DNA from: Kitasatospora indigofera
Lineage (GTDB): Bacteria; Actinomycetota; Actinomycetes; Streptomycetales; Streptomycetaceae
Direction: 5' to 3'
DNA: 64,000 nt
Assembly: GCF_014655955.1 (NCBI RefSeq)
Contig: NZ_BNBO01000035.1
Coordinates: 22,068 to 86,067 of the forward strand
Below the pieces are notes generated by a model. The model saw nothing but the letters and a program-made list of their open reading frames with translations, had not been told where the DNA came from and did not search any database. The translations under genes were made by a program, and so were the position numbers. Below, in pieces: positions 8,801 through 17,501 of the stretch. The first letter of the stretch is position 1. Each line of letters opens with the position of its first letter.

Positions 8801-9008
8801 GGGCCGTCGCCTCCCGGAGGAGCCGGAACCGGGCGGACACCCGGCCCCACCACCGTAGGCGGGGCCCGCCCGCCCGCGCGCCCGGACGGGTGCCCCGGCG
8901 CGGACCGCCCCCTCCGCACGGACCGCTCCCGGCCAGCACCGCCCGGCCTGCGTCCGGCCGCCGTCCGGCCGCACGGAACGCCCGGCTCAGGGACGACCGC
9001 GCCCGGGG

Positions 9009-9785
9009 TCAGACGACCGCGCCGCCGGTCGGGTCCTCGGGCTCGTCCTCGTCGCGGTCCTTCATCCGGACGACCAGGGTGACGAAGCCGCCGAGGAAGG
9101 CCGTGACGCCGACCCAGGCCGGCCACCCGGCGACCTCCTGCCAGAACACGGCGTCGAAGAGCAGCAGCGCCGGGCCGCCGAGGACGGCGAGCCAGGCGAA
9201 CTTGGCGGTGACGTCGGCCTCGGGGAGCGGCGGCGGCTCCGGCGGCACGAAGTGGCCCTCGTCCGGGTCCTCGGCGGCCTCGTAGTCGCGCGGGCCGGCG
9301 GCCGGGACGACCGGCTGGGCGGGCCGGGGGCGCGGCTGCGGGGCCAGGTCGGCGAGGTCGGCGGTGGCGCTCGCCGTTCCGCTCCGCGACTCGCCCCGGC
9401 CGCGCAGGTTCTCGCTCTCGGGCCAGTCCGGGCTGTTCAGGCCGGCGGGCTCGTCGAACTGCGCGACCAGGGCGGCGAAGATCTCGTCCTGCTCGGCCTG
9501 GCTGCGCTCGGGCACCCGGCGGGCCGGCGGCGCCGCGCCCGCCTCGGTACCGGCCGCGCCGGAGGCACCGCCGGCGCCCGGGGCAGCAGGACCGCCCGGG
9601 GCTCCGGGGCCGCCGGTGGCCACCGTCCCGCTGCCCGCGGCCGTGCCGCCGACAGGTTCGGCGGCCGGACCCCCGGTGTCGTCACCGGCCTCCGGGCGCG
9701 CGTCCGCCGGCTCCTCGGCCGCCTTCTTCAGACCGTCCTCGCGGGGCGGCTCGTCCTCGCTGCCCGCCGTGCTGCTCTCGTGCAC
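9009..9785 (-). CDS. Conserved hypothetical membrane protein, one C-terminal hairpin
   Basis: 258 residues. About 190 N-terminal residues are acidic, Gly/Ala/Pro-rich and disordered, with one conserved-looking helix (SQAEQDEIFAALVAQFDEP). Two membrane segments follow near the end (FAWLAVLGGPALLLFDAVFW and AWVGVTAFLGGFVTLVVRM), then an acidic tail (KDRDEDEPEDP). The start is GTG 9785. It lies 10 bases downstream of the esterase gene on the same strand, so they are co-transcribed. No function can be named. Confidence 0.75.
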   Translation of the reverse strand: MHESSTAGSEDEPPREDGLKKAAEEPADARPEAGDDTGGPAAEPVGGTAAGSGTVATGGPGAPGGPAAPGAGGASGAAGTEAGAAPPARRVPERSQAEQDEIFAALVAQFDEPAGLNSPDWPESENLRGRGESRSGTASATADLADLAPQPRPRPAQPVVPAAGPRDYEAAEDPDEGHFVPPEPPPLPEADVTAKFAWLAVLGGPALLLFDAVFWQEVAGWPAWVGVTAFLGGFVTLVVRMKDRDEDEPEDPTGGAVV

Positions 9786-9795
9786 TTCCGGCCCT

Positions 9796-10590
9796 TCAGC
9801 CTTGGTGATCGTCGGATTCGACCCGGGTGGCGCCCGTCGCGAGCGACGGGGCCAGCCGTCGGATGAAGTCCAGACTCGCCCCGAATATTTCCGCCGCGTC
9901 GTGGTCCAGCGTCGCGACGTGGAAACTGCGTTCGCACAGTCGCTCCGTCACGTCGGTCGAGGATATCCGGGCGAGGACCAGTTCCGAGTTGGCCGGCGAG
10001 ACCACGTGGTCCTGCGGGCTGTGGAGGAGCAGCACCGGCCGGCGCACCTGCGGGAGCCTGGCCTGGACGTCCTTCCACAGCAGGGACAGCGACCAGGCTG
10101 CGTGCAGCGGGGTGCGGTCGTAGCCGACCTCGCGGGAGCCCTCCAGCGCGATGTCGTTCGCCACCCCGGGCAGGCTCGGCAGCACGTGCCGCAGCACCGG
10201 GAGCAGCACGCTCGCGGGGTTGTCCGAGCGCACCGACGGGTTGACCAGCACCAGGCCGGCGACCGCCTCGCCGTGCACGGCCGTCAGCCGCAGGGCGAGC
10301 GCGCCGCCCATCGACAGGGCGAGCACGAAGACCTGCTCGCAGCTCTCGCGAAGCGCCAGGAACTCCCGCTCGACCTCGGCGTACCAGTCCTCCCAGCGGG
10401 TGACCTGCATGTCCTGCCAGCGGGTGCCGTGCCCGGGCAGCAGCGGCAGGGAGACCGTCAGGCCGGCCTCGACGAGGTGGTCCGCCCACGGGCGCAGCGA
10501 CTGCGGCGAGCCGGTGAAGCCGTGGCAGAGCAGGACGCCGACCGGGCCGCCCCGGTGGTGGAAAGGCTCGGCACCGGGCAGCAGCGGCAT
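9796..10590 (-). CDS. Alpha/beta hydrolase, carboxylesterase Est30 type
   Basis: A 264-residue monoacylglycerol lipase/carboxylesterase-like enzyme. It has the oxyanion motif LLCHGFTGSPQSLRPWA, the nucleophile elbow ALSMGGALAL, the acid in HSPQDHVVSP and the catalytic His in CERSFHVATLDHD, all at normal spacing. Such enzymes cleave short- to medium-chain esters. It is first of a two-gene unit with the downstream membrane protein and divergent from plsC over 208 bases, which fits a lipid-related role, though the substrate is unknown. Confidence 0.9.
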   Translation of the reverse strand: MPLLPGAEPFHHRGGPVGVLLCHGFTGSPQSLRPWADHLVEAGLTVSLPLLPGHGTRWQDMQVTRWEDWYAEVEREFLALRESCEQVFVLALSMGGALALRLTAVHGEAVAGLVLVNPSVRSDNPASVLLPVLRHVLPSLPGVANDIALEGSREVGYDRTPLHAAWSLSLLWKDVQARLPQVRRPVLLLHSPQDHVVSPANSELVLARISSTDVTERLCERSFHVATLDHDAAEIFGASLDFIRRLAPSLATGATRVESDDHQG

Positions 10591-10798
10591 GGGTGGGGGC
10601 TCCTTCGCGTTCGCGGGGGCGGGGCGACCGCGCGCGGGTGGCCCGGGCGGGAGCGCTGGAGCCGCATCGTCCCACGCGTCGGGGCGGCTCGTACACCCCG
10701 CCGGAACGCCCTCCGCGTCCGGCCGGGGCGGGGCGGCGGCGCCGGGGAGGGCCGCTGGGCATTAGGATCGACCGGTCCGCTAAACAGGAGGCCCGGCG

Positions 10799-11707
10799 TT
10801 GTTCTACCGACTGATGAAGATGATCGTCGCGCCATTGCTACGGATCTTCTTCCGGCCGTGGATGGAGGGGGCGGAGAACATCCCCGAAGAGGGTGCCGCG
10901 ATCATCGCGAGCAACCACCTCTCCTTCTCGGACTCCTTCTTCCTGCCCGCACTCATGAAGCGCCGGGTGACGTTCATCGCCAAGGCGGAGTACTTCAACA
11001 CCCCCGGGGTGAAGGGCAAGCTGACCGCGGCCTTCTTCAAGGGCGTCGGCCAGCTCCCGGTGGACCGCTCGGGCGTCCGCGGCGCCGGCGAGGCGGCGAT
11101 CCGCAGCGCCGTCGCGGTGATCGAGCGCGGCGAACTCTTCGGCGTCTACCCCGAGGGCACCCGCTCGCCCGACGGCAAGCTGTACCGGGGCAAGGTCGGC
11201 GGCCTGGCCCGGGTCGCACTGGCGACCGGCGCACCGGTGATCCCGGTGGCCATGATCGACACCGAGAAGGTGCAGCCGCCCGGCCAGGTGGTCCCCAACT
11301 TCGGCATCCGTCCCGGCATCCGGATCGGCCGCCCGCTCGACTTCTCCCGCTACCAGGGGATGGAGAACGACCGGTTCATCCTGCGCTCGGTGACGGACGA
11401 GGTGATGTACGAGATCATGCGCCTCTCCGGCCAGGAGTACGTGGACATCTACGCGACCGCCGCCAAGCGGCAGATCGCCGACGACAAGAAGCGCACCGAC
11501 GCCGACCGCAAGGCCGCCCAGAAGGCCGAGCAGGCCGCGCTGAAGGCGGAGAAGGCCGAGGCGGAGAAGGCGGCGGCCGAGCAGGCGGCGGCGGAGCAGG
11601 CGGCGGCGGAGCAGGCCGAGGCCGAGAAGGCGGCGGCCGGGCAGGCCGGGCCGGAGGCCGCCCGGCAGCAGAAGGCCGACGACGAGAAGGACAGCGGTCA
11701 GGCCTAG
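10799..11707 (+). CDS. plsC: 1-acyl-glycerol-3-phosphate acyltransferase (PlsC family) with coiled-coil tail
   Basis: A 302-residue protein. It has the acyltransferase NHLSFSD motif (H40, D45), the YPEGTRSPDG phosphate-binding motif and the PVIPVAMIDT segment. The domain ends near residue 230; a highly charged Ala/Glu/Lys coiled coil with AAAEQ repeats fills the C-terminus. The family acylates lysophosphatidic acid at the membrane. The start is TTG 10799 with AGGAGG seven bases upstream; a TAGGAT -10 box lies at 10763-10768. It is 34 bases before macS on the same strand, so it may share that transcript. It corresponds to Rv2182c by position. Confidence 0.9.
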   Translation: MFYRLMKMIVAPLLRIFFRPWMEGAENIPEEGAAIIASNHLSFSDSFFLPALMKRRVTFIAKAEYFNTPGVKGKLTAAFFKGVGQLPVDRSGVRGAGEAAIRSAVAVIERGELFGVYPEGTRSPDGKLYRGKVGGLARVALATGAPVIPVAMIDTEKVQPPGQVVPNFGIRPGIRIGRPLDFSRYQGMENDRFILRSVTDEVMYEIMRLSGQEYVDIYATAAKRQIADDKKRTDADRKAAQKAEQAALKAEKAEAEKAAAEQAAAEQAAAEQAEAEKAAAGQAGPEAARQQKADDEKDSGQA

Positions 11708-11741
11708 GCCTGGTCCGACCGCCACCGCCAGGGGAGGGCTC

Positions 11742-13025
11742 ATGACGGACGGCAGCGGCGGTCCCGGCGCCGACGGCGGCAGCGGACCGGGACCGGGTAC
11801 GGGCACCGCGGTCGCGCGGCCCGCCGCCGGCCCGGTCGCGGGTTTCGGCGGCTTCGGCGGCCCGACCGGTGTCGGCGGCACGCTGGCGGCCGGCGGGATG
11901 TCCGTCGAGCTGCCGCTCTGGCGCGCCATCTCGTACTTCCGGGTGCTGGCGCTGGGCTACGCGCTGCTGCGCTACCTCAACTCCTACGACGACTTCCTGC
12001 ACCCCGTCGCCGGCTGGATCTACCTGGGCGCCCTGACCCTGTGGACGCTCGCGACCATCCGCTCCTTCGCCGGCCCGCAGCGGTGCACCTGGTACGTGCT
12101 GGGCACCGACCTGGCACTCACCCTGACCGGCGTGGTGATGAGCGGCATCGTCGACGACCCGGCCCGGGTCCAGGCCGGCGCGCCCACCCTGCCCACCATC
12201 TGGGCGGCCGGCACCGTGCTCGGCTTCGCCGCCAAGGGCGGCTGGCGCCCGGCGGCCTTCGCGGGCACCCTGATCGGGGTCGCGAACATCTTCGGCCACG
12301 GCGGTTTCACCGGCGACAACGTCCACAACATCGTGCTGCTGATGGTGGCCGGCTGCGCCATCGGGTACGTGATCGAGCTGGCCCGCGCCAGCGAGGCCGC
12401 GCTCACCCGGGCCCTCCAGGTGGAGTCGGCCACCCGGGAGCGCGAGCGGCTCTCCCGGGACATCCACGACGGCGTGCTGCAGGTGCTGGCGCTGGTCCAG
12501 CGGCGGGGCGGCGAGCAGACGGCCGGGAACGCGCCGGGGCTGGCCGAGCTCGGCCGGCTGGCCGGCGAGCAGGAGCGCGCCCTGCGCGCGCTGATGACCG
12601 GCGGGCCGCTGCCGCACCAGGGCGCGGCCGAGCCGGCGGACCTGCGCACCCTGGTCACCCCGTACGCCGGCGAGCGGGTCACCGTCTCCGCCCCGGGCAC
12701 GCCGGTGCTGCTGCCGGGGCCGGTGGCCGGCGAACTGGCCGCCGCCGTCGGCGCGGCCGTGGACAACGTGCACCGGCACGCCGGCCCCGGCGCCCGGGCC
12801 TGGATCCTGGTCGAGGACGAGCCGGACGCGGTCACCGTCAGCATCCGCGACGACGGGCCCGGCTTCGCGGCGGGCCGGCTGGGCGAGGCCGAGCGCAGCG
12901 GGCGCCTCGGCGTCTCGCAGTCGATCCGGGGCCGGCTGCTGGACCTCGGCGGCAGCGCCGAGCTGTACTCGGTGCCGGGCGAGGGCGTCGAGGTCGAACT
13001 GCGGGTCCCCAGGGAGGGAGCATGA
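11742..13025 (+). CDS. macS: Membrane sensor histidine kinase, MacS family
   Basis: A 427-residue NarL-type sensor kinase. A Gly-rich N-terminus of about 50 residues precedes several membrane helices (about 60-205). The HisKA_3 dimerisation motif RERERLSRDIHDGVLQVL places the phospho-accepting histidine at H242. The ATPase domain has its N box (AAVDNVHRHAG) and G1 box (IRDDGPGFAAGRLGEA). It overlaps macR by four bases (ATGA). In S. coelicolor MacRS influences morphogenesis and antibiotic production. The signal is unknown. Confidence 0.9.
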   Translation: MTDGSGGPGADGGSGPGPGTGTAVARPAAGPVAGFGGFGGPTGVGGTLAAGGMSVELPLWRAISYFRVLALGYALLRYLNSYDDFLHPVAGWIYLGALTLWTLATIRSFAGPQRCTWYVLGTDLALTLTGVVMSGIVDDPARVQAGAPTLPTIWAAGTVLGFAAKGGWRPAAFAGTLIGVANIFGHGGFTGDNVHNIVLLMVAGCAIGYVIELARASEAALTRALQVESATRERERLSRDIHDGVLQVLALVQRRGGEQTAGNAPGLAELGRLAGEQERALRALMTGGPLPHQGAAEPADLRTLVTPYAGERVTVSAPGTPVLLPGPVAGELAAAVGAAVDNVHRHAGPGARAWILVEDEPDAVTVSIRDDGPGFAAGRLGEAERSGRLGVSQSIRGRLLDLGGSAELYSVPGEGVEVELRVPREGA

Positions 13026-13693
13026 CGGTGGAACAGGACGCCCTGCGGGTGATGGTGGTGGACGACCACCCGATGTGGCGGGAGGCGGTCTCCCGGGACC
13101 TCGCCGAGGCCGGCCTGGACGTGGTCGCCACCGCCGGGGACGGCGAGGAGGCGGTGCGCCGGGCCCGGGCCTGCAGCCCGCAGGTGGTGGTGCTCGACCT
13201 CAACCTGCCCGGCCTGCCGGGGGTCGAGGTGTGCCGCCAGGTGGTGGGCCAGGACCCGTCGGTGCGGGTGCTGGTGCTGTCCGCCAGCGGCGAGCACGCG
13301 GACGTGCTGGAGGCCGTCAAGTCCGGTGCCACCGGGTACCTGGTGAAGTCGGCCGGGCGGGACGAACTGCTGGACGCGGTGCGCCGCACGGCCGTCGGCG
13401 ACGCCGTCTTCACCCCCGGCCTGGCCGGGCTGGTGCTGGGCGAGTTCCGCCGGCTCGCGGCCGAGCCGGCGCAGGCCTCGGCGCCCGCCGCCCCGCAGCT
13501 CACCGCGCGGGAGACCGAGGTGCTGCGGCTGGTCGCCAAGGGGTTGTCGTACCGCCAGATCGCCGACCGCCTGGTGCTCTCGCACCGGACGGTGCAGAAC
13601 CACGTGCAGAACACCCTGGGCAAGCTCCAGCTGCACAACCGGGTCGAGCTGGTCCGCTACGCGATCGAGCAGGGCCTGGACGACGAGGCCTGA
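13022..13693 (+). CDS. macR: LuxR/NarL-type response regulator, MacR
   Basis: 223 residues. The receiver domain has the acidic pair D14-D15, phospho-acceptor D59 (VVVLDLNLPG) and the switch lysine in GYLVKSA. The C-terminal LuxR helix-turn-helix (LTARETEVLRLVAKGLSYRQIADRLVLSHRTVQNHVQNTLGKL) is intact. The ATG lies inside the macS stop (ATGA), so the two are translationally coupled and form a cognate pair. Confidence 0.93.
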   Translation: MTVEQDALRVMVVDDHPMWREAVSRDLAEAGLDVVATAGDGEEAVRRARACSPQVVVLDLNLPGLPGVEVCRQVVGQDPSVRVLVLSASGEHADVLEAVKSGATGYLVKSAGRDELLDAVRRTAVGDAVFTPGLAGLVLGEFRRLAAEPAQASAPAAPQLTARETEVLRLVAKGLSYRQIADRLVLSHRTVQNHVQNTLGKLQLHNRVELVRYAIEQGLDDEA

Positions 13694-13777
13694 CGGCCCG
13701 TCCGCCCGCCGTCAGTCCGCCCGCACCCGGCCGCCCCGCACCGCGCGCGGCGGTCCGGGGCGGCCGGTCCCGTGCGG

Positions 13778-13820
13778 GCGGTCCGGGGCGGGCGGTCCGG
13801 GGCGGGCGGTCCGGTGCCGG
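13778..13820. repeat. 14-bp GC-rich tandem repeat
   Basis: Two identical units GCGGTCCGGGGCGG lie at 13778-13791 and 13792-13805, followed by a diverged third from 13806. Related but imperfect copies occur upstream from 13750. They fill the space between the convergent macR and trpEG genes. Confidence 0.7.
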
Positions 13821-13823
13821 CCC

Positions 13824-15788
13824 TCAGCCCCGGCCGAGCAGGGCGGCGCCGGCCGCGCCCCGCACCCCCGGGCGGGCCAGCAGCCCGGCGACGATGTCGA
13901 CGCCGTCCCGGGTGAGCACCGACTCGGGGTGGAACTGCAGGCCGGCGAAGCCGGGACCGCGCAGCGCGTGCACGTCGCCGGTGGCCGGGTCGCGGGCCAC
14001 CTCGACGCCCCCGGCGGCCAGCCGGGCGGCCTCGGCGTCCGAGCAGCGGGCCGTGAAGGTGTTGTAGAAGCCGACGGTGCGGCGCTCGCCGAACAGGTCC
14101 ACCGTCTCCTGGGCGCCCTGGTAGGGCACGGCCTTGCGGGCCAGCGGCAGCCCGAGGGCGTCCGAGAGCAGCTGGTGGCTGAGGCAGACGGCGAGCAGCG
14201 GTGCGGTGCGGGCGCCGCTCCGGGCCGCGGCCAGGGCGTCGGCCACGATCGGCCGCAGCAGCGCCATCTTGGGGTCGGCGGCGTCGGCCGGGTCGCCCGG
14301 GCCGGGGCCGAGCACCAGGGTGCCGGGATGGGCGGCGACCCGCTCGCGCAGGCCGGGGGTGTCGTAGCGGAGCACCGAGACCTGGTGGCCGAGCGAGGCC
14401 AGCAGGTGGGCGAGCATCGAGGTGAAGGTGTCCTCGCCGTCGACGACCAGGGTGGGCAGCGCCTCGGTGACGGTGGCCGGCTCCTGCATCCGCAGCCAGA
14501 ACGGCGCCAGGTTCGCCCGCCGGGCGTCCAGCGCGGTCTGCACCCGGTGGTCGTCGGAGAGCCGGGGCCCGCCGGGCCGGGGGAGCCGGTGCGCGGGGGC
14601 GGGCCGGGCGCCGATCGCGGTCAGCACACCGGCGGCCTTGGCGTGCGTCTCGGCGACCTCGCCGTGCGGGTCGGAGTGCCGTACGAGGGTCGCGCCGACC
14701 CGCACCACGAGCCGGCCGGTGGCCGGGTCGATGTCGGCGGCGCGGATGCAGATCGGGGAGTCCAGCAGCTGCCCGCCGCTGGCGGAGCGGCCGATCAGGG
14801 CCAGCGCGCCGGAGTAGTAGCCGCGTCCGGTGGGCTCGTACCGCTTGATCACCCGGGTGGCGTTCTGCACCGGGCTGCCGGTGACGGTGGCGGCGAACAT
14901 GGTCTCCTTGAGCACCTCGCGGACGTCCAGCGAGGTGCGGCCGCGCAGCTCGTACTCGGTGTGCGCGAGGTGGGCCATCTCCTTGAGCCGCGGGCCGAGC
15001 ACCTGGCCGCCGAGGTCGCCGACGGTGCACATCATCTTGAGTTCCTCGTCGACCACCATGGTGAGCTCCTCCAGCTCCTTGGGGTCCTGGAGGAATTCGA
15101 GCAGCGAGTCGATGCCGGGGCCGGCCGCCGGATAGCGGTAGGTGCCGGAGATCGGGTTCATCACGACCGTGCCGCCGGACTGCCGCACGTGCACCTCGGG
15201 GGAGGCGCCGACCAGGACCCTCTCCCCGGTGTGCACCAGGAAGGTCCAGTACGCGCCGCGCTCCTGCTCCAGCAGCCGGCGGAAGAGCGAGAGGGCGAGG
15301 GCCGGCCCGAAGCCGTCCAGGGTGGCGGTGAAGTCCCGCCGGATGACGAAGTTGGCGCCCTCGCCGCGCCCGATCTCGTCCTGGATCACCCGGCGGACGA
15401 TCTCCGCGTAGCTCTCGTCGTCGATGTCGAAGCCGCCGCCGGACAACGAGACCGGCAGCTGCGGCAGCGCCGGCAGCAGCTCGGCCAGCGGGAAGGCGTG
15501 CTCCTCGGCCACCGAGATCGCCTGCAGCGGGGTGCCGTCGTCGTGCGCGTCGAAGCCGCGCTCCCGGATCTGGCGGTACGGGACGAGCGCCAGCAGGTCG
15601 TGCCGCGGGCCGTCCGCCGGGACACCGGCCGGCACCGGCAGGTCGGCGAGCTGCTGGTAGGAGCCGGCCGTGCCGAGCAGCACCTCCACGGTGTCCGGCG
15701 CCAGCCGGGGCGCCCGGCGGTGCAGCAGGGCGAAGGCGGGGGCGCCGGGGGCGGTCAGGCGGGCGAGCAGCTCTGTGGGACTGGTCAC
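13824..15788 (-). CDS. trpE: Anthranilate synthase, fused TrpE-TrpG
   Basis: A 654-residue fusion. The N-terminal chorismate-binding part (1-about 400) has the YWTFLVHTGERVLVGASPEVHV and ATVTGSPVQNATRVIKRYE signatures and FAATVTGSP active-site residues. The C-terminal class I glutamine amidotransferase domain has the nucleophile in LLAVCLSHQLL and the His-Glu pair in LQFHPESVLT. It converts chorismate and glutamine to anthranilate, the first step to tryptophan or anthranilate-derived products. Expression is almost certainly controlled by the Trp-rich leader at 15913-15972 and the hairpin at 15873-15892. Fused forms with a trp attenuator are known in Streptomyces venezuelae. The amidotransferase nucleophile context (CLSHQ rather than CLGHQ) is typical of the PhzE-like branch. 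Confidence 0.93.
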   Translation of the reverse strand: MTSPTELLARLTAPGAPAFALLHRRAPRLAPDTVEVLLGTAGSYQQLADLPVPAGVPADGPRHDLLALVPYRQIRERGFDAHDDGTPLQAISVAEEHAFPLAELLPALPQLPVSLSGGGFDIDDESYAEIVRRVIQDEIGRGEGANFVIRRDFTATLDGFGPALALSLFRRLLEQERGAYWTFLVHTGERVLVGASPEVHVRQSGGTVVMNPISGTYRYPAAGPGIDSLLEFLQDPKELEELTMVVDEELKMMCTVGDLGGQVLGPRLKEMAHLAHTEYELRGRTSLDVREVLKETMFAATVTGSPVQNATRVIKRYEPTGRGYYSGALALIGRSASGGQLLDSPICIRAADIDPATGRLVVRVGATLVRHSDPHGEVAETHAKAAGVLTAIGARPAPAHRLPRPGGPRLSDDHRVQTALDARRANLAPFWLRMQEPATVTEALPTLVVDGEDTFTSMLAHLLASLGHQVSVLRYDTPGLRERVAAHPGTLVLGPGPGDPADAADPKMALLRPIVADALAAARSGARTAPLLAVCLSHQLLSDALGLPLARKAVPYQGAQETVDLFGERRTVGFYNTFTARCSDAEAARLAAGGVEVARDPATGDVHALRGPGFAGLQFHPESVLTRDGVDIVAGLLARPGVRGAAGAALLGRG

Positions 15789-15872
15789 GGTGCGGCTTCC
15801 TTCCGGGAAGGCTCGGGATGCGGTACTGGATCCGCTTTTCCGGGAGGGCCGAACTGCTCGCGATACGCAGAA

Positions 15873-15892
15873 GGCCGCCCCGAGGGGCGGCC
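15873..15892 (-). terminator. trp attenuator terminator hairpin
   Basis: Perfect 9-bp arms GGCCGCCCC (15873-15881) and GGGGCGGCC (15884-15892) with a 2-base loop lie between the leader peptide stop and the anthranilate synthase start. On the minus strand it is followed by a short TTCT run. Its placement about 20 bases after the leader stop fits ribosome-mediated attenuation. Confidence 0.8.
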
Positions 15893-15912
15893 GTCGTGTC
15901 GTCAGGGACGCG

Positions 15913-15972
15913 CTATCGGTGGGCCACCTCGGGGATGGTCCACCACCAGGAGAAGGTGTGCGGCGCGTTCAT
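15913..15972 (-). CDS. trpL: trp leader peptide with three consecutive Trp codons
   Basis: A 19-codon reading frame from ATG (15972-15970) to TAG encodes MNAPHTFSWWWTIPEVAHR. Three tandem TGG codons at positions 9-11 would stall the ribosome when charged tRNA-Trp is scarce. A -10 box (TACGCT, 15985-15980) ends seven bases before the ATG, so the leader is probably translated from a leaderless mRNA. It is followed by the attenuator hairpin and then the fused anthranilate synthase. Confidence 0.9.
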   Translation of the reverse strand: MNAPHTFSWWWTIPEVAHR

Positions 15973-15979
15973 GGTGCAG

Positions 15980-15985
15980 AGCGTA
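15980..15985 (-). promoter_or_regulatory. -10 box of the trpL-trpEG transcript
   Basis: TACGCT on the minus strand, seven bases upstream of the leader ATG; no clear -35 is visible at 17-18 bases. Confidence 0.5.
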
Positions 15986-16091
15986 GCGGATGCGCCGCGG
16001 AAGTGAGGCCGGTCACGGATATGTCCACGACGCGTCTCATCCATCGGGCAGCGCGCACAATTCTGTTGTCACACCCCGTAGCCTTGGCAAC

Positions 16092-17429
16092 GTGACCGTG
16101 ACAAATCTCCACACCTGGCAGTCCCTGCCCGCGGCGCAGCAGCCTGAATGGCCGGATCCTGAGGCGCTGCGCAAGTCTCTTGCGGACCTCGCCTCGTATC
16201 CGCCGCTCGTCTTCGCAGGCGAGTGTGACCAGCTGCGCGCCCGGCTCGGTGCCGTCGCGCGTGGTGAGGCGTTCCTGCTGCAGGGCGGCGACTGCGCCGA
16301 GGCCTTCGACGGCGTGTCGGCCGAGCAGATCCGCAACAAGCTCAAGACCCTGCTGCAGATGGCCGCCGTGCTGACGTACGCCGCCTCCGTGCCGGTGGTC
16401 AAGGTCGGCCGGATCGCGGGCCAGTACTCCAAGCCGCGCTCCAAGTCGACCGAGACCCGCGACGGCGTGACCCTGCCCGTCTACCGGGGTGACTCGGTGA
16501 ACGGCTTCGAGTTCACCCCCGAATCCCGCATCCCCGACCCCGAGCGCCTGAAGCGGATGTACAACGCGTCCGCCGCCACGCTCAACCTGGTCCGTGCCTT
16601 CACCACCGGTGGCTACGCGGACCTGCGCCAGGTGCACGCTTGGAACCAGGACTTCGTGCGCAACTCCCCGTCCGGCCAGCGGTACGAGAAGCTGGCCAAG
16701 GAGATCGACAACGCGCTGGCCTTCATGCAGGCCTGCGGGGTCGCTCCCGAGGAGTTCAAGACCGTCGAGTTCTACTCCTCGCACGAGGCGCTGGTGCTGG
16801 ACTACGAGACCGCGCTGACCCGCGTGGACTCGCGCACCGGTGACCTGTACGACGTGTCGGGCCACATGGTCTGGATCGGTGAGCGCACCCGCCAGCTGGA
16901 CGGGGCGCACATCGAGTTCGCGTCGAAGATCCGCAACCCGATCGGCGTCAAGCTCGGCCCGACCACCACGGTCGAGGAGGCGCTCACCCTGATCGAGCGG
17001 CTCGACCCCGAGCGCGAGCCCGGCCGGCTCACCTTCATCACCCGGATGGGCGCGGGCAAGATCCGCGATCACCTGCCCACCCTGGTGGAGAAGGTCACCG
17101 CCTCCGGCGCCCAGCCGGTGTGGATCTGCGACCCGATGCACGGCAACACCTTCGAGGCCTCCAGCGGCCACAAGACCCGCCGCTTCGACGACGTGCTCGA
17201 CGAGGTCAAGGGCTTCTTCGAGGTGCACCGCGCGCTCGGCACCCACCCGGGCGGCATCCACGTGGAGCTGACCGGCGACGACGTCACCGAGTGCGTCGGC
17301 GGCGGCGACGAGGTGCTGGTCGACGACCTGCACCAGCGCTACGAGACGGCCTGCGACCCGCGGCTCAACCGCAGCCAGTCGCTGGACCTCGCGTTCCTGG
17401 TGGCCGAGATGTACCGCGGCGGTCACTGA
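16092..17429 (+). CDS. aroH: 3-deoxy-7-phosphoheptulonate (DAHP) synthase, class II
   Basis: A 445-residue plant-type DAHP synthase, first enzyme of the shikimate pathway (phosphoenolpyruvate plus erythrose 4-phosphate). Diagnostic segments are FLLQGGDCAEAF (metal Cys), VPVVKVGRIAGQYSKPRS, YSSHEALVLDYE, GERTRQLDGAHIEF, IGVKLGPTTT, CDPMHGNT and GGIHVELTGDDVTEC. The GTG at 16092 is chosen: the preceding frame is not conserved-looking, and a TAGCCT -10 box (16079-16084) ends seven bases before it, implying a leaderless message. It is divergent from the trp leader, so entry to and branching from the shikimate pathway are regulated side by side. Equivalent to mycobacterial aroG (Rv2178c). Confidence 0.96.
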   Translation: MTVTNLHTWQSLPAAQQPEWPDPEALRKSLADLASYPPLVFAGECDQLRARLGAVARGEAFLLQGGDCAEAFDGVSAEQIRNKLKTLLQMAAVLTYAASVPVVKVGRIAGQYSKPRSKSTETRDGVTLPVYRGDSVNGFEFTPESRIPDPERLKRMYNASAATLNLVRAFTTGGYADLRQVHAWNQDFVRNSPSGQRYEKLAKEIDNALAFMQACGVAPEEFKTVEFYSSHEALVLDYETALTRVDSRTGDLYDVSGHMVWIGERTRQLDGAHIEFASKIRNPIGVKLGPTTTVEEALTLIERLDPEREPGRLTFITRMGAGKIRDHLPTLVEKVTASGAQPVWICDPMHGNTFEASSGHKTRRFDDVLDEVKGFFEVHRALGTHPGGIHVELTGDDVTECVGGGDEVLVDDLHQRYETACDPRLNRSQSLDLAFLVAEMYRGGH

Positions 17430-17501
17430 CCGCGGTGGCCGCCGCCCCGGCGCCCACCACGGCCGGGCCGTGCCCGGCAGAACGCCCGTGATGTGACGAA
17501 G

